Source: Rhynchopus sp. YZ270_cl-10
Lineage: Eukaryota > Euglenozoa > Diplonemea > Diplonemida > Diplonemidae
Direction of reading: 5' to 3'
Length of the DNA: 64,000 nucleotides
Assembly (NCBI GenBank): GCA_964035575.1
Contig: OZ037843.1
Location: 868,001 to 932,000 of the forward strand
Each line of letters begins with the position of its first letter. Position 1 is the first letter of the stretch. A program made the translations under genes and the position numbers. The notes under the pieces are model-generated. The model was not told where the DNA came from. It saw only the letters and a list, made by a program, of their open reading frames with translations, and made no database searches. Below, piece by piece: positions 60,741-64,000 of the stretch.

Positions 60741-62306
60741 TTGTGTTACTACTGCGTTCATGTGTGCAGTATTGCCATGTGTCTGTGTGAGTCAGTGTGA
60801 TATACAAGAACCCTAACTTTGCAATGTAAATATTTTATCCCCTACACTTTTTATTCACGACAAGGTGAAAAATGTCACGAAATTTGTCCACCTTCGTATA
60901 TTTTTACAAAAATATCGCCAGGTGACATTAATTCTGGGACACACTGTGTACCGTGCACCATGGAGTCGTAAGGACTTTACGCGCGTCGTGACGTCGTAAT
61001 TATGAGGCACCCGCGACAAGTCAATTTTTGACCCAAAAATGACTATTTATCTCACGAAATAAAGTGAACATTATTTCACGAGGTGGTGAGTGACACAAAG
61101 TGGAGTTCAGCATTTTGATTTCACTGTTATCATAAAAATGATGTCACGAATGATAGCGAGTGCTATCACGTGTTTCAGTTTGTGAATCACCCATCACCGG
61201 GTTAAATGATGTTCACTTTAGTTTTGGGATACGTAATTTTATCTCACGGGTAATAATGTTGTGCGGCGAAATTCCTACAGTATATTTGACAAATGATGTA
61301 TGCCAACCAGTACGTGGTGTCAGACATAAACGATACTTTCAACCAGAAAAAAATATTTTTTTCTCCTTTTTTTCTAAGTAAGAGAAAACCGAATGGAGTG
61401 GGAACGCTAGTGAGAGCGCAGCGGAAACGATAGTGGGAACGCAACGAGCTGTTTTCATAATGTTTTATTCTTCCCCACAAAATATCACGCGCAGAGAAAC
61501 ACTCGTTTTTCACACAGCGCGTCCGTTTGTTTGTTTTTCTCAAACGACACCTTTTTTCAAAAATTTTCGCCCGGTATCACATATGATACTGATTTCCATG
61601 GATACACATGAAAAGGAGTTCCATTCTATTCACAGAACTCGATAGGCGATTGAGCTTATCTAACAACAACCAAAACAAAAGAAAGTACAAAGAAGAGAAT
61701 AAAAAATGCAGGAAAAATAGACAAAGAGAAAAACAAAGAGATTTTGACAAAGTGAACAATAAAACACACGTGCTGGTTTTTGTGTTCGCTACTTTTTATC
61801 AAAAAGCTTTCCCTAGTTTCGAGTGCGAAACGTTTCTCCATGTATTGCACGGAAAACAATATTACAAACAGGTACAGGATGGCTGCGTGCAGAAGCATAG
61901 AACCTGGCACCCTGTGTGTCCCCCAAAAACAAAAAGCGTTGTGTGTTGAAGTTTTGAAGGAAGGAAAAATAAAACTTTGTGTCAGAATGCCCAGAGCTGA
62001 GCCCAGATTTTGTCCTTCTGTCACTCACGTGACTGACGTGCTTCCGACAGCTTTATGATTGCACCCCGCCACCTTGACCTCACATCAAGAGGACGTATCA
62101 CAGCTAGATGTGGTTTGAGGTTTGTCACGTCACATGAGTCGTGTGGTGCTTGTGATCCACCTGTTGAGGCAGGTTGACTCAGTGGCAAGATCATGTGTTG
62201 GTGATATTCTGCCAAAGAGTGGGTACTACCAGACTGCCAAATGAAGCACACACCAACCTCACCACTTACGAAGGCAGGAACACACCTTTACACACCACAG
62301 TGCGCA
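60741..62306. other. Spacer, mirror of 4499-6064
   Basis: No gene. It contains the lone mariner-like terminus (60905-60948) and the conserved leader before 62307. Confidence 0.6.
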
Positions 62307-64000
62307 ATGGGCTGTCTCGAGCGTGCACTGTCGCTTGACGGGACACTGGACACGCACAGCAGACTCATACGTAGTATTTGCTTTTTCTTCAACTGTGTAA
62401 TCTTCGTATCAGGAATTGTGTTCTCTGTGATTGAGCTGCAGATCTTGCATGGCAGGTATCAGTATTTGGGTGGTGTTCTCACAGGCATGCTGAACGGTTT
62501 GTGTTCAATTGTTTTCATTATGCTAAAGTACAAGCTGACCACGTTCATCATCGTGACAGAGTCCGCACTGTACTTTGTTGCGGTGGTTCTCGTGGACATA
62601 AGTTGGCGCATCGAGTATGAATACGCCTGGCCAATGATCGTGCTTGTGGTGGACTTTCTCTTGGTGATGCAAGTGCCCACACGGTACAGCACAGTTGTCG
62701 TGGTGTGCACACTGGTGTATTTGGTCGTTCTTGCTGCAGAAGAAACGTGGAGGTTTGGTCTGTTCGACATACCCGGGCTCGCGTATCAAGAACATCGACG
62801 TTCCTACTTAGAGAGCATGGGTGACTGTGATGTGCTGCCTTGCAAGGAGAGCGAAGCTGTGAACCGATTACTATTTGCTGCTATCGTGTTTGTTGTTGAC
62901 TTTATTGTGACGCGAGGCTTTGCACGTGGTCTCCTGAAGGAGCAGGCATCAATGCAGCGCACAATCGCAACAGTGCAGGACATCGCCTCGCTCCTTGCTG
63001 GCTACGACGTGGAGAAGGTGGCGGAGCTGCTGGAGGAGCACGGTGGTGAGCTGCCTGACGGGATGACGACAGCACTGCGGAAGTTGGAGCAGAACCTGCG
63101 TGTGTACAAGGCGTACCTCCCGCAGACGTGTCTGCCGTTTGAGGACGGGAAGGACGAATGTGTGGAACCTGGTGGTGATCTGGATGGCACTTGCAGTAAC
63201 GATGAAAGCACAGTGTCAGCGGCAACATCGAACACGTCTGCTGCAGTGCGACGCACTTCCTTCCGTGCACCGCCTCTCCTGCTCTCAACCCCGAATGCAA
63301 CACTGCTGACACTGAACATCAAAGACACCCTGCACCGCCTGGAGGAGGACAGTGCACGCTTCTCCGACCTCTTCACAACTGTTCTTCTGAAGACCCTGCA
63401 GGCAACAGACAGCAGACGTGGGATGGTGGACGTCTTTGTTGGGGACACTGCTCGTTCAACGCGTCGAAGCCGTGTGCGTCGCACGCAACCTCAGCACTGC
63501 ACGCAGCAAGCATGCTCATGAGAGCTGGCCTGGCAGCCTCTGTGAACGTGGGTGTTGCAATGGGGACAGTGCTGCGTGGTGACATGGGTTGTGATGTGAT
63601 GCGCCGCTTCAGCATGGTGGGGACACTTGTGCGTGATGTGCACGGGATGGAACGTGCAGGACGTATGCTGGGGTGCGACGTTCTCTGCAACCGTCTTTGC
63701 TTCAGCGACGCTGAGTGCGAACACGACCTGCGTCTGCTTCCGTGCAAGGTGGAGGTTGCTCAAGACTGTGAGGCACAGGTTGTGGCTGAGCTGATTTCGA
63801 TGGAAGAAGAAACCTCAACTGCAGCAGACGAGTGGATGTACCAGATAGGCGAGAAGAAGCACTGGGATTTGTACAACACAGCGGTGCGTGGGTACCTGCG
63901 TGGTGAGAGCTGTGACACGGACGTTGCAAAGGCGTGGGTGGAGGCGGGTGGGAGTGGCACACCAGCACACGCAGTTCCTTCCGGGATGTGCAGTGTTGTG
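62307..64000 (+). pseudogene. Six-helix CHD gene broken by a 7-bp deletion, cut by the window end
   Basis: The frame is open from MGCLER through the membrane helices, linker and first part of the CHD up to VDVFVGD. About 7 bases are then missing near 63448 compared with paralogues (GGGGACACTGCTCG against GGGGACAGGATCCACTGCTCG, written here without a gap), so the frame shifts and stops at 63521. The remainder (RIHCSF onwards to the VPSGMCSVV tail) is still recognisable in another frame to the window end. The mirror copy at 2791-4498 lacks this deletion and carries an 11-bp one 50 bases away. The first metal Asp is Asn, as in other members. Confidence 0.8.

Larger units (their letters stand above)
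58806..64000. repeat. Right arm of the large inverted duplication (runs off the window)
   Basis: Reverse complement of 2805-8000. It begins at GGACATGTAGTGTCC and is still matching at the last base of the window, so the true arm is longer than 5.2 kb. Confidence 0.92.

Noticed and set aside
1-64000. LTR retroelement, Polinton or other virus-like element
   Set aside because: No reverse transcriptase, integrase, capsid or long terminal direct repeats were seen.

Overview
The window looks like nuclear DNA of a single-celled eukaryote. One gene has a GT-AG intron (GTATGT to a polypyrimidine tract and ACAG). The genes encode large membrane proteins with class III cyclase homology, BspA-type leucine-rich repeats, B-boxes, a WD40-like propeller and a giant coiled coil. 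TAA, TAG and TGA are all used as stops. The lineage cannot be named from sequence alone. No rRNA, CRISPR array, bacterial operon, LTR element or virus-like element was seen.

Layout. 1-8.0 kb: three minus-strand copies of a six-helix membrane protein with a degenerate cyclase homology domain (CHD). 8.0-10.5 kb: half of a foldback element, then a B-box/ubiquitin-like/LRR gene with an apparent frameshift. 11.0-15.6 kb: a 1,390-residue coiled-coil protein with one intron. 15.6-23.5 kb: a transposon graveyard (two hAT elements with perfect 8-bp target duplications, foldbacks and other inverted-repeat elements). 24.2-26.4 kb: the only cyclase here with a complete catalytic set, predicted adenylyl cyclase. 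27.1-29.4 kb: an intact-looking Tc1/mariner (D-37-E) nested in an older inverted-repeat element. 29.5-32.0 kb: a cyclase-family gene fragment and a gene that shares its membrane module with the adenylyl cyclase. 32.7-34.7 kb: a UBL-LRR gene with a 75-bp tandem repeat. 35.2-36.4 kb: a WD40-like gene, then a poly(G)-capped foldback. 39.0-41.6 kb: a Cache-HAMP-pseudocyclase receptor. 42.4-44.1 kb: another six-helix CHD gene. 44.6-53.5 kb: nested PIF/Harbinger-like and hAT elements, two of which carry arrays of a 7-bp repeat (about 148 and 23 units), plus a hammerhead-like RNA motif near 49.8 kb. 53.9-64 kb: three more six-helix CHD genes on the plus strand, split by a 2.5-kb composite foldback element.

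The two ends are mirror images. Positions 2805-8000 and 58806-64000 form an inverted duplication (coordinates sum to about 66805) that runs off the right edge. Each arm holds one intact and one broken CHD gene, and the breaks differ.

Working view (inference): these genes are part of an expanding membrane signalling family. One member keeps the metal, base-selecting and transition-state residues of an adenylyl cyclase. The others keep the fold but have lost key residues, so they may act as partners, sensors or decoys. The density of nested DNA transposons and foldbacks suggests a subtelomeric or otherwise fast-evolving region.
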